Below are positions 30,650 to 44,500 of a stretch of DNA of 64,000 nt, piece by piece. The stretch comes from Taeniopygia guttata (taxonomy: Eukaryota; Chordata; Aves; Passeriformes; Estrildidae): positions 4,228,501-4,292,500 of the forward strand of contig NC_133050.1 in the NCBI RefSeq assembly GCF_048771995.1, read 5' to 3'. The notes beneath the pieces were generated by a model, which made no database searches, was not told where the DNA came from, and saw only the letters and a list, made by a program, of their open reading frames with translations. The first letter of the stretch is position 1. Each line of letters opens with the position of its first letter. The position numbers and the translations under genes are program-made.

Positions 30650-33600
30650 ACTCACTTTCAGATCTGATCATCTTTTATTCCTTTCCTCCTTCTCCCTTCT
30701 AGACTCTTTACAGTTTGTCCCTAGACATCTTGTTGAAAAGCTTCAGAACAACAGGAGTGGTATCACAGGCAGAGGATGGGGATCAGCCTCTGAGTCTTGC
30801 CTACCCTCTTCTACCGCTTTTCTCCTTTCCTACAGCCCAAAGTGAGAATTCTAATTTTTGGCAACAGTATCTCGTTGATTTCTATAGTCTGACATTTTCC
30901 TTATCCCTTAATTCTTTGCCTGAGTTCTGCTGCTGCACCACACAAGCTCCCTTTATCGCTGAGCATTCTCCACTTGTCTCTATCAGATGTCAAGCTATTG
31001 ATTCGGAGGTGATGTCAAGGTCATTTGGGATTCTGACACTTTCCTTGAGAGTTCTCCTTGGGAATGCTTGGAGATTTTGGTGACTTTTGGCCAGACACAA
31101 ATGTCCTAGTTATGTTCTATTTCCTCTTGACAGCTGTACCAGGGAACAATGTTTTAATGGGAATAATTTAAATTTTTAATATGTCGGTCCCTGAATAAGG
31201 AACGTTTAAGACTGAAGAAATTCTAAACACTATCATACTTAATGCAATCCTTATCCTACCCTATCTCTTCTTTCTCTTGGATTTTGAAGAAGATCAAAGG
31301 AATTATTTATTCATAGTCTTTGTAAGTGAGTGCTAGCAGTTATGTTCAATGTGCTAATCATGTGCAGTGGCAAAGCAGAAATGGAAACTGGACTATCTGC
31401 AAATGTTGCCTCTTTTTTCCCCCATGCCTTCTGATTACTCTGTGGATGCAGCATCCCACAAAATATGTGAAGTTTACATAGAGAGCAACAGACAGAACAA
31501 GTTTCAACAAGAATTCCTTTCTTCCTGGCTGAAGTGTACAAACCCAGCAACTGTGCTCCCAACACAAGCTGCAGTTTCCATGCCTCCTGTACATGTGCTT
31601 GTGTTTTTGTGGGGTTTTTCAAAACAAACTGGGCTGAATCACACTGCAGGAGCTTCCCAGGCTGTGTCCTTGGCCAAGCCTGGAACAGCAGACTCACACC
31701 AAAACCTCTTGCCTGCAGGCAGGTAGGGACAGCAATTGTTTACTCACTTGCACGAATCACGAGGGGGTTTTCCCTTCACTTTATAGTTCCATATGGTGAT
31801 GCTTCTCCTGTTGGGCACTCTCAGCCTCTTCTCATGCACCCAAACTGCCTCCAGGAGCGCATCCTCCATCCTCTGACCCACCCCAGCCACCTTTGGGCAT
31901 GAGATCCTGCTCACTCCCACTCCTGTTCCCTTCTCTGGAGCCACACTCATCCTGCCTATCACACCGTCCTGCACTTCCACCTAATTTTGTATCCCGACTT
32001 TTAATTGTGGCAGGTGGGCCAGAATTTCTACACGAGAGACAGAAGAAGTGACCCAAGAGATCTCCAAGAGACACAAAAAGTGTGTCTTGCTCTGACAGTC
32101 AGCTGAAGGATTTGCTCTCCCAGTGCCTGCATTTCCCAGAACACACCCCAGCCTCTCCAGGCAGTGATTTTCTCACATCCCAAACCCCTCACTGTCCATA
32201 TCCAGCCCTCCCAGGAATTAGGTCCTCGTGGCACTCGTACCCCAGGTACCAAGACAGACAAAACCAGCCAGCATAGACAGGTTTGGTTTCGTTCCAAGGG
32301 GTAATTTCTGTTCTTTTTCTAACATCTACATCTCCAAGGATTTAATCTATACTCCTGTGGGTCTCAGATTCAGTCAAATAGAGAAATGGAGAGTTTCTAG
32401 CCAGGCAGAAGCCTGGGAAAGAGTTGGGAAAGAATGTAAATAAAAGAGCGGTGTATTTTGAATAAACCAGAGTTTTACTCTCAGCAGTCTTCTGAGTCAG
32501 TCTTCTCATTCCCGTCCTGCCTCGACAGCGACATACTCCTGAAGCAACTGATGACCACACAAAACGTTCATTTTACAGGAGGTCCCGCTCTGCCCTTGGA
32601 ATTCCTTGGAAAAAATCCACCCTCACCCAAACCTGGTCTTCCTCCACCAGTCATTTTTCTTTGGTTCAAAAAAAAAGGTTATTTTATGGAGCTATGGACA
32701 ACTGCAGGTGAAAGTACTGCAGAGAGGGCAGCTATAAAAAAAATGTTGTTAATATTTGAAGGACCATAAACACAAAAAAAAAAAAAAAAGATAAAAAACA
32801 CCCCAGTTGTTCCAGTTTTCCATCAAACTGTGAGCAGCATCCTGCACCTGTGGGTACAGAACAACCTTCATTATGACAACTCTGTGAAAGTGCATTCGGG
32901 TCATTTTGTATTAGCTGTGTCACAGTTACATTATCAACAAGTACAAGCAGAAATGGATTTTTACAGCCTGGAGATGAAATTACACGCCCTCCCCTTGCTA
33001 CCTCTCTCATGAAAATCCCTGTTACAAACAGCAGGTGCCTTAGAACACAAATCAAGGTGGTGTTTGGTCTGGTCTGTTGACAAATACTACCCAAATATCA
33101 ACCCCAAACCTCAGCAGGCAGCAGAGGGAGGTCACCTCCCTGTCAAGGAAAAGCAGGCAGTGAATTGCAGCCAGCTTTGAACACAGTTGCTCTCAGGAAA
33201 TATTCCTGGGATCAGCCCTCCTGACCCTTTGTTATCTCACCCGCCCACATCTTAGCTGGGACTCTGCACTCCCACATTTACATGCAGCATTCCAAGTCAC
33301 TCCTCCCAAACCAGCTCCTTATCAGCCCTGCCCTGGCTCACAGGTGGCTCTGCTGTCCTTTATGTCCCTCCCCGCTCTGGGGGTGCCACCACAGCCGGGC
33401 TCCACCTGAGGAGAGGCTCAGGATAAAGCAGAGGGGTGACGGTGACAAGGCCCAAGTGCTGGGAGGTCACGGCCAGCACCTGCTGATGGCACAGAGAGGG
33501 ATCCTTCCCTTCAGCTCACCCAGGAACTTTCCATCCCCAGCCCAGAGAGGGAGCAAGGACAGTCACGAGCCATCTGTGACCCGGCGAGTGACGGCCTCGG

Positions 33601-34055
33601 TGACACCACTGGAGAATGTGGCAAAATGATTTCCTGCTGAATGAAACCCAGAGAGAGCTCGGGAACACCTTCACCCGGGGGTCACCCAAAAAACTCATGT
33701 GGGGGGATGAATCCCAGAATCCCGGAGTGGGGCAGGGCTAAGGGAGCACAGAGGCTCAGCTGGTGCCACCCCAGGGCCATCCCGAGCACAGGGCACAGCG
33801 GGGTGTGCACAGGGCTCTGGAATATCCCCAGCCAGGGAGGACCCACAGCCTCTCTGGGCTCTGCTCCAGTGCCCACAGGGAAGTTCTGCCTCCTGGGCAG
33901 GGAATTGCCGGGCTCAGCCCTGCCCGGGGCTCTGGGGCCATTGCTGGGCCTGTAGCAGGGCCTGGGGCTGCTCTGCCCTCCTGCACACAGGGACGGACAG
34001 GGATGGACAGAGACACTCAGGGACACCCAGGGACACTCAGGGTCACAACAGGGTC
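30650..34055. other. Intergenic, no gene recognised
   Basis: No coding family is recognised. AATAAA motifs at 32431 and 32460 lie in a segment (about 32280-32530) that could be an old LTR, but its ends could not be defined. An A-run lies at 32775-32790. Confidence 0.4.
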
Positions 34056-34190
34056 ACCCAGGCCTGAGGGCCCCTCTCAGCATCTCCTCAGCCCCAGCTC
34101 CCTCAGCCTTTCCTGCTCCAGGCCCTTCCTCAGCTCCACAGCTCCCCAGGAGCTCCCTGGCCCTGCTGTCCCAAGGAGCTGGACAAGCAC
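34056..34190 (-). mobile_element. CR1-like LINE fragment
   Basis: The + strand reads CCCCTCTCAGCATCTCCTC and CAGCTCCCTCAGCCTTTCC, the antisense of the near-3' coding portion of avian CR1 ORF2. It is short and decayed. Confidence 0.5.
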
Positions 34191-37100
34191 TCCAGCTCTG
34201 CCTCCCAGGGCTGACAATGTTTATTTTTAATTCTCAGTGAAGACAACAACCTAGATCCCAGCTGATCCCACCCACCCCACATGGAGCCACTCCTGCCTTC
34301 TCTCCTTCCTCAGAGGACAAAAACCCCAGAAATGCTCTTGGCTCCCTTCTCCCAGAGGCCCTGGGGTGGTCAATAGCAATAAAAATATGCCTGCAGAGCT
34401 TTCACCCTCAAAGCTTGATTTTCCAGGCGCTCTCCTGCAGTTCTTCTGTAATGGCATTTTTTAATGGCCTGGCCAAAGGAACCTAATCTTGCAATTACTC
34501 CATTTAAAGCCATGTAATGGGTGAGCAGCTTCCTGGGATATGGGAAAGGAGAAGTGTGGTACAATTGTATTAAAGTGGGAAAATGGAGTAACTACTCACA
34601 CTAAAAAGGATGAGGAATGAAAAGCAGCATGGTCTGAATTATAGAGAAAGGAATGTGTTTATGACATGCAGCTGAAGGTCTGGCAGCTTTTGAGAGTCAC
34701 CATTCCCCTCCTGTCCCTTTCACTTGCAATCAGGACAAAAAAAGAGGAAAAGGAGGGAGTTGGGAGCATCAAATCCACAGGGCTTGCAAAGGGGATCAAT
34801 TGGGTTTGAGGACGGAGTGAGCAGGGCAAGGGCAAGGCACCTCCAGGGAGATTCTCCTGCTGCATGGCAGCATTCCCAGGAGAAGCTGTCAGCACAAGGC
34901 CCTAAAGATGGGGAACAGCTGAGCAACCCCAATTCCCAGGACTGAGATCTCCCTGATCCCTGACTTCACAGCATGAAAAAGGAGACTGGGGATATTTAAA
35001 AAAAATAATAATTATTAAGGATATTGTTTGAAAAACAACCAGGGTGATCCTCAGCAGTGCAGGAGGGATGGCAGGAGGGATGAATTCCTGAGGGGAAGGG
35101 CTCCTCACTCCAGCTCGCAAAAGCCAAAAGTCAAATCTCCCAGGCTCTGGAATTCAGGAACAATGGGGAAATGGGGATGCCTGGCCCGTCCTGCTCAGTT
35201 TGGGACACTCGTGTCCCCATGGCCCAGTGCCGTCACCGCCCCCCACCCCAACATTCCATCCAAGGGAGCTCTCCCACATCAACCTGGGGGCCCAGCACCA
35301 CGATGCTCTTCCATATCCCATCCAAAGGCCTCACTGCGCGCTCCGCAGGTCCATGAGGGCACGCTCCAGGCTCCGGGACAGGAGGGGGAAGCGCTTTGGG
35401 AAGAGCGTCCGCTTCAGTTCCTCCTGGCGCGTGCTTCTGCCCTTCTTCCTCTCCATGGCGAGGCACCGCCGGCGGCTCCGGAGGGCTCACCCAGCCTTGC
35501 CGTGGTGCACATGGCCCAGAGCGCCCCAGCTGCGCTCTCAGCACCAAGGTGAGTGCAGGGCTTCCCAGCACCCAGCCCAGGCGGGTGGGGACCTTTAGGG
35601 TGGAAGGGCTGCAAAGGAGGGAGAGAGGTTTTCAGGGCAGTAGGGCGGGTCGGCAGCACCTCGGAGATCACTCTTCACTGTGCTGCTGGGTGGACTTGGC
35701 ACTGAAGTAGCTGATGAGAGCCACGTTTTCCAGCCTGCCTGCAGCTCTGAGGGGCACAGAGGTGTAATGGCATCTCCCACCAATGCACTCCCCATCCTGA
35801 TGTCCCCTGCCAGCCTGGTGGCACCTCCTGGATGCTCTGGGGACAGCTGCAGTGCCAGGGTCCTGCAAGCATCAGCCCAGTACGCCCCCTCACCACCAGC
35901 CACCCCAGCACAAGGGTGAAATGCCAACACAGACATCCCCCCTAACAGATCCTGGGGAACAGTGTCTCATCAAGACTTGTCTTGGAAAGACAGAGACTGA
36001 AAATCTCAACATCTCATCACAGGTGGGAGACAGCAGCTGCCATTTATCACTCTTGAGGAGTTGATTGGCATCCTCAGTCATAACTGAATTCTGCGAGTGC
36101 ACAAGAGAAAAACACCTTCAATTCTTCCCTTCATGTCCCCAAAATGCATGCCCTAGGTTTTGAGGCCTGCTTACTCCGATCAAGCCCTTCTGGATCTCAC
36201 CAACATGAAGGAACTCTCCTTATGCCTGTCCAGCTGTTCTGTGCAGTACTTCCTGGAGTGACTTCCCAGTGATGCTAACAGCTTTACCTGGCACCCCCAA
36301 GCAGTTAAGGTGGAAGACTGCAGCAGCAAGTTCCTTGCCTCCAACCAGCTACAATGGAATGGTTTTCCCATAGGAATTACCCTCAGAGGAATAACCCCAG
36401 TCCTTCCAGCCAAACTGCCTCCTTTCCAGGGAAGCCAGAGGCTTGCATGCCTTTAAAAAAAGGAAAAATATCCCCAAATCAAGATAGTATTTCAAGTGGG
36501 ATTATTGCTCGTTGGCCAAAGAGCTGGAAGTTTAGCTGGAACTTATTAGGCAAGCTTTGCAGAAAGGAGGCTGTAAAGAAGGAGGTGGTGTTGCCCTCGG
36601 TGCTGCATCCCACTGCCTGCATCAGCGGTGGCCAAGGGGCCGTGAAACTGGCAGGCAGAGGCAGGTGAAAGAAAAGGCAGCCAGGAAGCAGAGCCCTGAC
36701 ATGCAGGGTCTTCAGCCTCTTTCTTAGGTTTTCCCTGAGAACACCACCTGGGAGAGGCCAGCAGGAGAGGCTGAGAGCCAGCCCGTGCCCTTGCTGAGCA
36801 GATTAGCAGCACTGCTGATCATCCCTCCTTGCCACCCCCAGGAAAGAAGTGTGATCCCTGCCTGGCGCAGAAATGGATCCAGCGAGAGGCTCTGAGGCGA
36901 AACTCACTCAAATATTGAACTAGAAAAATTTTGCTCGATCTGCCTCTCAGTAAACAGTGACTAATTGCTCTGGCTGGAGTTGCTGTAGCTTCTAGATTGG
37001 AAGGTGCAGATGGAACAATGATAGTGAAGGCTCCTTACCTGACACCGGCTGTACATTAATCACGAATGTTTGCTACGCAAATCTTGTCATACAAACCAAT

Positions 37101-38430
37101 TATTGCTGTTCCCATACTGACCTCATGTTTATTTATTACATGAGCTCTTTATTTGAACCTTGTATGGTCTCTCTTCCCATATAAGCATATTAGTATGTGG
37201 CTTCCAAAGGCTCCCAGCTGAGAAATTGTAGAATTATTTGTGGCGTGGAGGGATGGCACACGACACGCTGACTGCAATGCAGAGCTGAGAGGCTCAGCTC
37301 TTACACCAGTGGCTCTTCATGCAAAATGTTCTCACCCCAAGGCCTCTTGCTGGGATGAAGGACACTTTCTAACAGCACAGGGCTGCGACTCTGGGTTTGC
37401 TCTGACGCTGCAGTATTAACCAATGGTTAATGGAGACTGTCAGCCCGAGGAGCCAGAAAATAAAGCTCTGCTTGGGCTTCTTTAGGGTCCGCTCAGTAAA
37501 AGTAAAATTTTACACAGTGCTTCGTCCTTGGCTTTGTCACCTTTGCCTACCTCCAGAATGATGAGTTGCAAATAAATTTAACTGTGCCACCAAGTAAGTT
37601 GCAAGTGCGCTTTTGAATGTGGTGGTGTTTGGGTAGCTGGAGGGCTGGGTGTCTTTAAGCACCAAATATTCTCTTGCCAGAGGAGTTTTCTCCATGTGAT
37701 TTAATGTTGGGCAGAGGGTTTCCTCCTTAACAGCTTGGGGCAGCTCACTGCCTTGATTTTGTCCTATGGCTTCTCAAGATGATCATTAAATGTAATTTCT
37801 ACATTAATCTGGGCTTTGTTTTCCCCCTTCCTTCAGCTAGGCTGCAAAGCAGGCAGAACAATGTATTGTCTGTTTAGTGTTTTCTTTTAAACACGCCCTG
37901 CTATACAGTCTGGGATCTTCTGAAGTCAGCTGCCCCTCCACGCTGATCAGTTTTGTTGCGCAGGGACTCTGCCTGCCTCACACCTCAGGCAAGTCTCTGT
38001 TCCTCTCTTGAGCGGGACAGGAAGGGTCTCCATGGTTCCTGCTTCAAACCAAACCCTCCTGTCTGACCTCTTTGGGCCCCTTCCTTGTCCACAGACATTA
38101 TTGGTGCTCTTTTACTAGGGGAAACTGTAGAAAAGCCCCCAGAGCCTGAATGAAATCAAATCCCTCTTACACCCCTCAGCCCTCCCTGCCTCTCTCGCTG
38201 TTCTTTCTTCTGCTCTCACCTCTGCTTTCAGCTCTTCCCAATGTACCATCATTTTCTGATGCAATTAATTCTTATTGCTTCCAAATCATTAATAAAGCAC
38301 CTAATTGTTGCAGCATTTCTGAGACAGAGAGGGCATGATTTATGTTTGGAATGAGATTTGAGCTACTCCAGCCTAGGCCTCAGATCTGGGCCTTGTGAGG
38401 CTTTCCAGCCTCTGGCGCAGTTAGAAATTA
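34191..38430. other. Mostly noncoding; possible conserved noncoding block
   Basis: No confident gene. 35170-35600 is GC-rich with chance open frames. 36880-37620 is balanced in composition, lacks repeats, and contains an octamer-like CTACGCAAAT (37071-37080) and the near-palindrome TTAACCAATGGTTAA (about 37416-37430), the look of conserved noncoding DNA, though conservation cannot be seen from one sequence. Confidence 0.35.
35331..35456 (-). CDS. Small 41-aa basic ORF, unrecognised
   Basis: An ATG in good initiation context (GCC ATG G) opens a 41-codon frame beginning MERKKGRSTRQEELKR, basic and predicted helical, ending LRSAQ. An in-frame TGA lies a short way upstream. It resembles no family I can name. 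The surrounding GC-rich DNA makes chance frames common, so it may be an exon tail or spurious. Confidence 0.2.
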   Translation of the reverse strand: MERKKGRSTRQEELKRTLFPKRFPLLSRSLERALMDLRSAQ

Positions 38431-38433
38431 AGA

Positions 38434-38745
38434 GCTTGTGGTGCAGTTAGAAATTGTATTAAGGTGTGATGGGAAGCACTGGGCTGTCTGGGTGTGAAGT
38501 AGTATAGGTTTATAGTGTGAGGCTTAGGTCACCTTAAGAAAAAGACACACAATGTTCGCTTGCCAATGAATGTGCCTTTGTAAACTGTAAACTGTATAGA
38601 AGTGTATATAAGCTGCCATCTCCTCTCGAATAAACACAGAACGTTGCATTAATCATATTGGTTTGACGTGCGTTCTGTCCTGTCCAGCTTTCCTGTTTCC
38701 TGAGGACCCTGGGTTCACGTAATTAACAGCAGGCCTGACAATGAA
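38434..38745 (+). repeat. Probable solo LTR
   Basis: A TATATAAG box (38605-38612) is followed 17 bases later by AATAAA (38629-38634), and the segment ends near GCCTGACA. This promoter and poly(A) spacing is typical of a short R region. The start, near TGTGGTGCAG, is approximate and no target-site duplication was found. Confidence 0.35.
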
Positions 38746-41460
38746 CCTAGCAATGCCACACTGTGTACTTTTGCCCCTCTCCAGCATCACCCTTTCCTTA
38801 GGATCTCGGCTGGCTTTCCATCCATTCAACAACTTGCATCTCCCAGTCAATTTGAAATATTCCTCCCCCCTACTCCAGTATTTCTCTTTTATGGTGCAGC
38901 TGTAGCTTTTGCTAATTGTTCATTTAAGGACTGTTTTTTTTTTTTTTTTTTTTTTCCCTAAAGCAATATTTTTCTTGAGAAGTTGAATTTAAAGGGGCCA
39001 TAAATGACTAATAGTAATTAATAAAAATTAAGAAATAATTCTTTAAATGCATATGCTGCCTGGAGCCAAATTCCTAAATCCCTGTTGCTGTTAGATCAGC
39101 TTGGGGTTTTATTCTCCCCTGAAGGAGCAGCAGTGCCCAAGACTGTCGGGAATACTCCAAGTGATGGAATAACTCTCCAACAACCCCAGGAAGCTGAGGG
39201 CTGGGGGTATGTGGTGGACCATGCCGGCAGCACATAGCTTACTGCTGCTCTCCTCCCTTGCTGACAGGAGGACTGGCTGTGCCAGGGCAAGAGGGGCTTC
39301 GGGGACCTGGTGGACAACTTGATCCTCTTGAAAAATACTGCCTTTAACCCGTGGAGAGCCCTGCCACTTCCACAAGACTGTTAGAAAGGGATTACACATT
39401 TAAGGGCAAGAGAGTTACATTCAAGTAAAAAAGCAGCAATAAAAGGCTTTTGTGGTTCAGAGCATAAATCAGCCTTTTACTGCTTCTCCTTGCAGTGAGC
39501 ACAGCCGCAAGCGCCTGACTCGGGGATTTTTATATCTAGTGGTGAAATATCTGGGGGACAGCAGTGCCAGGGAGCAGGCACAGGACTCTGTGCCTGAGTC
39601 AGCACTGCCCAGCCAAGGATGCTGCAGCATCCTGCTGGCTTCAGGAGGGAGGATGAGTGTGATGGCATGGAGTCAGGGACATGATCTCGTCGTGCAAAAC
39701 AGGACTTGGAAGTGCACAGAGATGGTTTTGAGGGCCATTTCACATCTGCTTCCCTTTCCTGATGATATTTAACTGCTGGTGGTTTTCTTTTGCCAGTGTG
39801 GACTGGCTGAAACTCAGATCCACCACTCCAGCTTATTAAAAGGTCACGTTTTACAAAGTAGCACAGCCACCCTAACCAAATGCGTGCTGGCTAATTGCCT
39901 TCGGTGTGAAATTAGGTTTGTGGTTTCTGTGGGATCAAGTGTGGCTTCCTCCTCTCCTCCACAACCTCCTTGGTTGTGTTCCCAGTCGCTGATGAGCATT
40001 TGATGTGCAGAAAAGACCTCAGTTTGCAGCCAGAAACACACATTCCAAAGCCCTGGCTTTGCCTACACCCAGGATGGTGCAGAGGCAGGAGGACTGGAGA
40101 AGCTGGGACGTAGCAGAGCAGAAAATGCCTCATGGGGTTGAACCTCAGCAGGCAGTTTGGGAGCTGTCAGGCAGGGTAGGTGTGAATGCCCTACAGGTAG
40201 GGCATTAGGTCAACATGTCACTTTGTTTCCACTGCTCCTTGCAGTGTCAAGGGGGACAGAGCTGGCCACTGGGACACTGACCAGCTCTGGGTCCTCCCTT
40301 GCTGGACCAAAGGGTATATGCAGCACAGCAGTAAATTGTTTAGCTGAAAGCATGGGAGAACTTGTGCCTTGCACTGCAGCACCTTATGTCATTTAACAAA
40401 GCAGGCGTGTGTCAGCTGTGGTGACAGAGATGCTCCTTGTCAGCTGGGCTGAGCGAGAAGTCCTGGTCCATTAGGCAACACGTGCCAGAGTGCACAAAGC
40501 TGGAAGCAGGCATCTCTGCACAGAGTGAGCCACCCTGAAACAAATCCAAACACTTGGTGTGACAGAAATATTCAGTTGGGTCTCCTCTTGCCTGCCAGCA
40601 CAGCCTCATACGTGACAAGCAGCCAAAAGCCTATGCAAGAAGAAAGCTTGTGCAAGAAAAAATGACTTCTCACCTGCAAACAGCTGAGACCCTTGGAAAT
40701 ACCTACTAGCCCACCTCAAACTGATGTCAGGACAATGATGGGAGCTTCTTTATAGGTGCAAGCTTTTCAGTTCCCACCTGGAGAAGCAGAAGGAAAAATA
40801 CAGGCTCCATATACGCACAGCCAGGCGAGCAGCTCTTTGGAAGTCCATGGCCTTTGAAGATAGCTGTGGTGAATATCTGTGGGGAGAAAGAGTGGCATGG
40901 GGGTGTCTCACCTCCTCCATCTCCTGCAGAGATTCTGTGCTGCGTGGCCCAGATCCCCAGCTCCACGTTTCCAGAAGTGGGACCTACAGTGGGAGCAGTG
41001 TGGAGCTCAGCTGTGTTTGCAGCACTTCAGAGATGAGATCATAACCCCAGAGGCAGAGCAGAGTCGAGCTCCAGGTAGGCAGGGAGACGTGAGCTCAGCC
41101 ACTCACCGGGGACAGTTAATCCAGCATCAGCACTGGGCCCATTGTGGGGTGGTGTAATGCACTAAAATGTTTCTTGAGACCAGCCTTTAGTTATATAAAA
41201 TACAATTACGAAGCTTGTGTTGTATTGACTCCTTCTGCAATTTTGTCTTTATAAGTTATTTTTTCTATCATCTAATTGGGTGGCTTCTTTCAGGTTCCCA
41301 GAGTACTCTTCTTTGTGCTTCAGGGGAATTTTTGTTACTCTTTAAACAATAATTCTGAAAAAAACCCCGTTCTGATTTCTAGTAACTCTCACACAAAGGG
41401 AAAGCTCCTGTTTTTTCAGCCCACAAGCCATCCAGTTCTCCCACAGCCTTCTTAAATTCC
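38746..41460. other. Intergenic, no gene recognised
   Basis: AT-rich sequence with a 20-base T-run at about 38934-38955. Open frames are short and without family signature. Confidence 0.4.
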
Positions 41461-41465
41461 TAGCC

Positions 41466-41570
41466 ACAGAATGGTTTGTGCTGGAAGGGGCCTGAGAGCC
41501 CATCTGACCCCAAGCCCACAAACACGGACACCTGGCACCAGATCAGGCTGCCCAGAGCCACGTCCACCAT
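41466..41570 (-). mobile_element. CR1-like LINE 3' fragment
   Basis: The + strand AGAATGGTTTGTGCTGGAAG followed by GGCCTGAGAGCCCATCTGA and CAGATCAGGCTGCCCAGAGC is the antisense of the CR1 3' region in its usual order. Confidence 0.65.
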
Positions 41571-44500
41571 GGCCTGCTTTGACCACACAAGAGGCACCTT
41601 GAATCCAGATCTTGTCCCATTATCCATGACACGACCACTTGACCACTAACTGGCTTCAGCACAGTTTCCTGAGCTTTCCCCATTTCAGTGCTTTCCCTCT
41701 TCTGCCATAAAACCTGCCCCAAATTCCATCCAACCTTATGAACAGGAATGGTTGCAAGCTTCCCTCCTAAGGTTTTTAATTAAGACTTAATGAAGACTCA
41801 GAATTTAAGGTTAAATGTTATTAATTATGTTTGTACAGTTCGATTTCCTTGGCAAGCATTTGAGATAAAAAACAAAACAAGACAAGCCCCAAACGATATT
41901 TGCACATTCTAGAACACCGCAAATCCTTCCTTGAAAATGCACAAGAAATCCCTGTAGAGCACTGGTACACTTTCAGCCAGCCTCCTGTCCAATTTCCTGG
42001 GGAAAAAGAAACCAAAACAAAATGCAAGTCCACAACCTTGTGATTTTAAAAAAAGTGAAATATCTTAAATATTTGTATTTGTCTGTTCTGGCTGCTCAGT
42101 GTGCATTATAGCTACATATGCAATTAACTTCTATTCCACACCTCTGCATGGGTGAAGATCTGAAGTACAGATCCCCTTTGCATCTACTATACATCACTTT
42201 TAAAGAATTGCCTTTAAAGTATTACATTAGGCTGCTGTTTACCTTCCACTTAGGTCTTTCATTACAAATCCAGCCATTGGCTGGATCAAGTTTTCATTTC
42301 TGTAATATTTTTTTCTCGCTGTAGCAATGCCTTGTAAACAGCCTCCTTACATAGGACTATGAGTGAGATGGAAAAGCCAGGGAATGTCTTGTGGTATGAG
42401 GAAAAAATTGCTGTGCTTACTGCCTTATAAAATGCACTTGATAAATTTGAATAATCTGAATTTTTATTGCAACAGTTTTTAAAATAAAGAGGTACCATTT
42501 TCCTCTTTCTTTTTTTTTTCTTTTTTTTTTTTTAATAATGCACCAAAATCTTAATAAACTGTTTTGTCTGAACCACAGGGAGAAATGAAAGGCTTTTCTA
42601 TGTAGTGACTCACTGGATTATTGAAAACAACTATGTGGCTGCAACTGTTTGCCTTCCTGATATATCTTTCTCCTCTGTTTTTAATAACGAGATCACTGTA
42701 GAGCTTTGATGAAGAATGAAATTTCTTTCTTTTCCAGATTTGATTTCTTGACAGAAATATTTACGTGGGTTAGAGAAATGCATCTAAAATGACACAGCTC
42801 AAGTCTACCAGGATCAGATTTTTACATACACGAGTTGCAGAAATCTGCCTGCCCATCTTAATTCTCATAATTTATCCCCTTGTGTGTTTTTTCCTTCTGT
42901 GGATCAGACAATGAATTTTTCCTCCCTTTTTGTGAATAAGCCTCTCTCAGAAATGAGACACATGGCTTTAACTTCTGGGGGAAGCGTTGGCACCTCTGCC
43001 AAGGAAAGGGATGTGAATTGATGGGCTGCTCTGCTCTGGAACATTAAGCAGATCACACTCCCACTGCAAAGTGCCATTGTCAACATTAAACCCTCTTGTT
43101 AATAGCCCACTGGTTTGGGTTTTTTCTGTTTGTTTTCCTTTTCAAGTGTATCTACAGTTAACTGCAAGGAAAAAACCCAAACTGCAGAACAGTGCCGAGA
43201 AGGGTCTCCCTCCTAAATAGCCTCTCAGGTAGCTGCTGTAAGCTCTCCTCTCTCCATAGGTAGGAAGCAGGAGTGTGGCTGTCTTAACCCATCTCCAACA
43301 CCATTACAGACAGTAGATGATGTTTTTAAAAAATGAATTCTTTGCTATGGGATTCAGGAGGAGATTGTGTGTTTTGGTGCTGCTTGACATGCTGACAAGC
43401 AGGGGAAAAATGTTGCCCTGTAAACTTGGCTGTCTCTGTTGATTGAGAGATGTCTTATGGAAAGGTACTAGTCAGTGTAAACCCCAGGATACCCAACAAA
43501 GAGAGATTTCAATAAATATAGAGAGCCATTAAAGCAGCTCACCCTCTCTTCACAGGCTCAGGTGTAAAGAGAGATGCTACCTATGCATTTCTGTTGCTCT
43601 CCATGCTAAACAAAGCCGCAAGCACATGGAGCAAGTAGCATTTCAGATATCACCATGTTCCTTTCAATTAGCCTGGAAAACCTGTCCAGGGCTGAGCCCT
43701 CTCCCACTGAAACTCCAGTTTAGCATCACTGACACAGAGAGACAGATATTCCCTCCATTGTGCTTTTGGGGTGGATTTTTTCCCCCCACTATGCAGAACA
43801 GGTGAACAACTTTCTTCTTCTTAGGCATTTACAAGACTTTTTAAAGATCAAAGCAACCAAGCAACCAGGTAAAACAAACTGCACCTGCCAGCCCGTTGGA
43901 CCACTGTAAAATTCAGTGCTGGAAGGGACTTTCTCCAGAACAGTCTCCTGGCCTTCACAAGGCATTCACCTTAGTCTTCCTAATGACCTCTCTGCATGTA
44001 GCTCTATTGGCAGAGCAAGGCTTGGGGAGCCATCAAGAGAAGGTGATGGTACAAATGTCCCCACCTTTGTAAATAAAATATCCCACACAATACAGGGCTG
44101 CCAATGGTTGGTTTTCTGGCTCTCACACATCTACTCCTCTTTTGGAGGAAGCTGAGAGTGCAAAGGGAGCAGAGCCTGCAATGAATCCATCAGCTCAAAA
44201 GCAGGATTCTAAACTGGAGATAATCCTTGTCTTCTCAAAACTTTAACCTAAGGGAGCACAAAAGGAAAAGTAATCATCTCTTGTTGGTCAATCCCTTTGC
44301 TCAGTGTCGCAAATATCACAGAAAGAGAGGCCATCAGCACGGTTTGCTTTAGATCAGGAATAACTCCTGTTCCAGCCATTGCTGGGGGCTGTTAAGGCCT
44401 TCAGGTTTTTGATGGATTGAGGAAAGCCTTGACAATGCAGACAACTGCAGTGAAATAAGAGGCTGGCTCAAACATTAATGACCCACTGATTCTATGTGAG

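Noticed and set aside
29817-30845. Open frames of 226-342 codons on both strands
   Set aside because: They are translations of the pyrimidine microsatellite (LPSF, SFSF, KEGR repeats).
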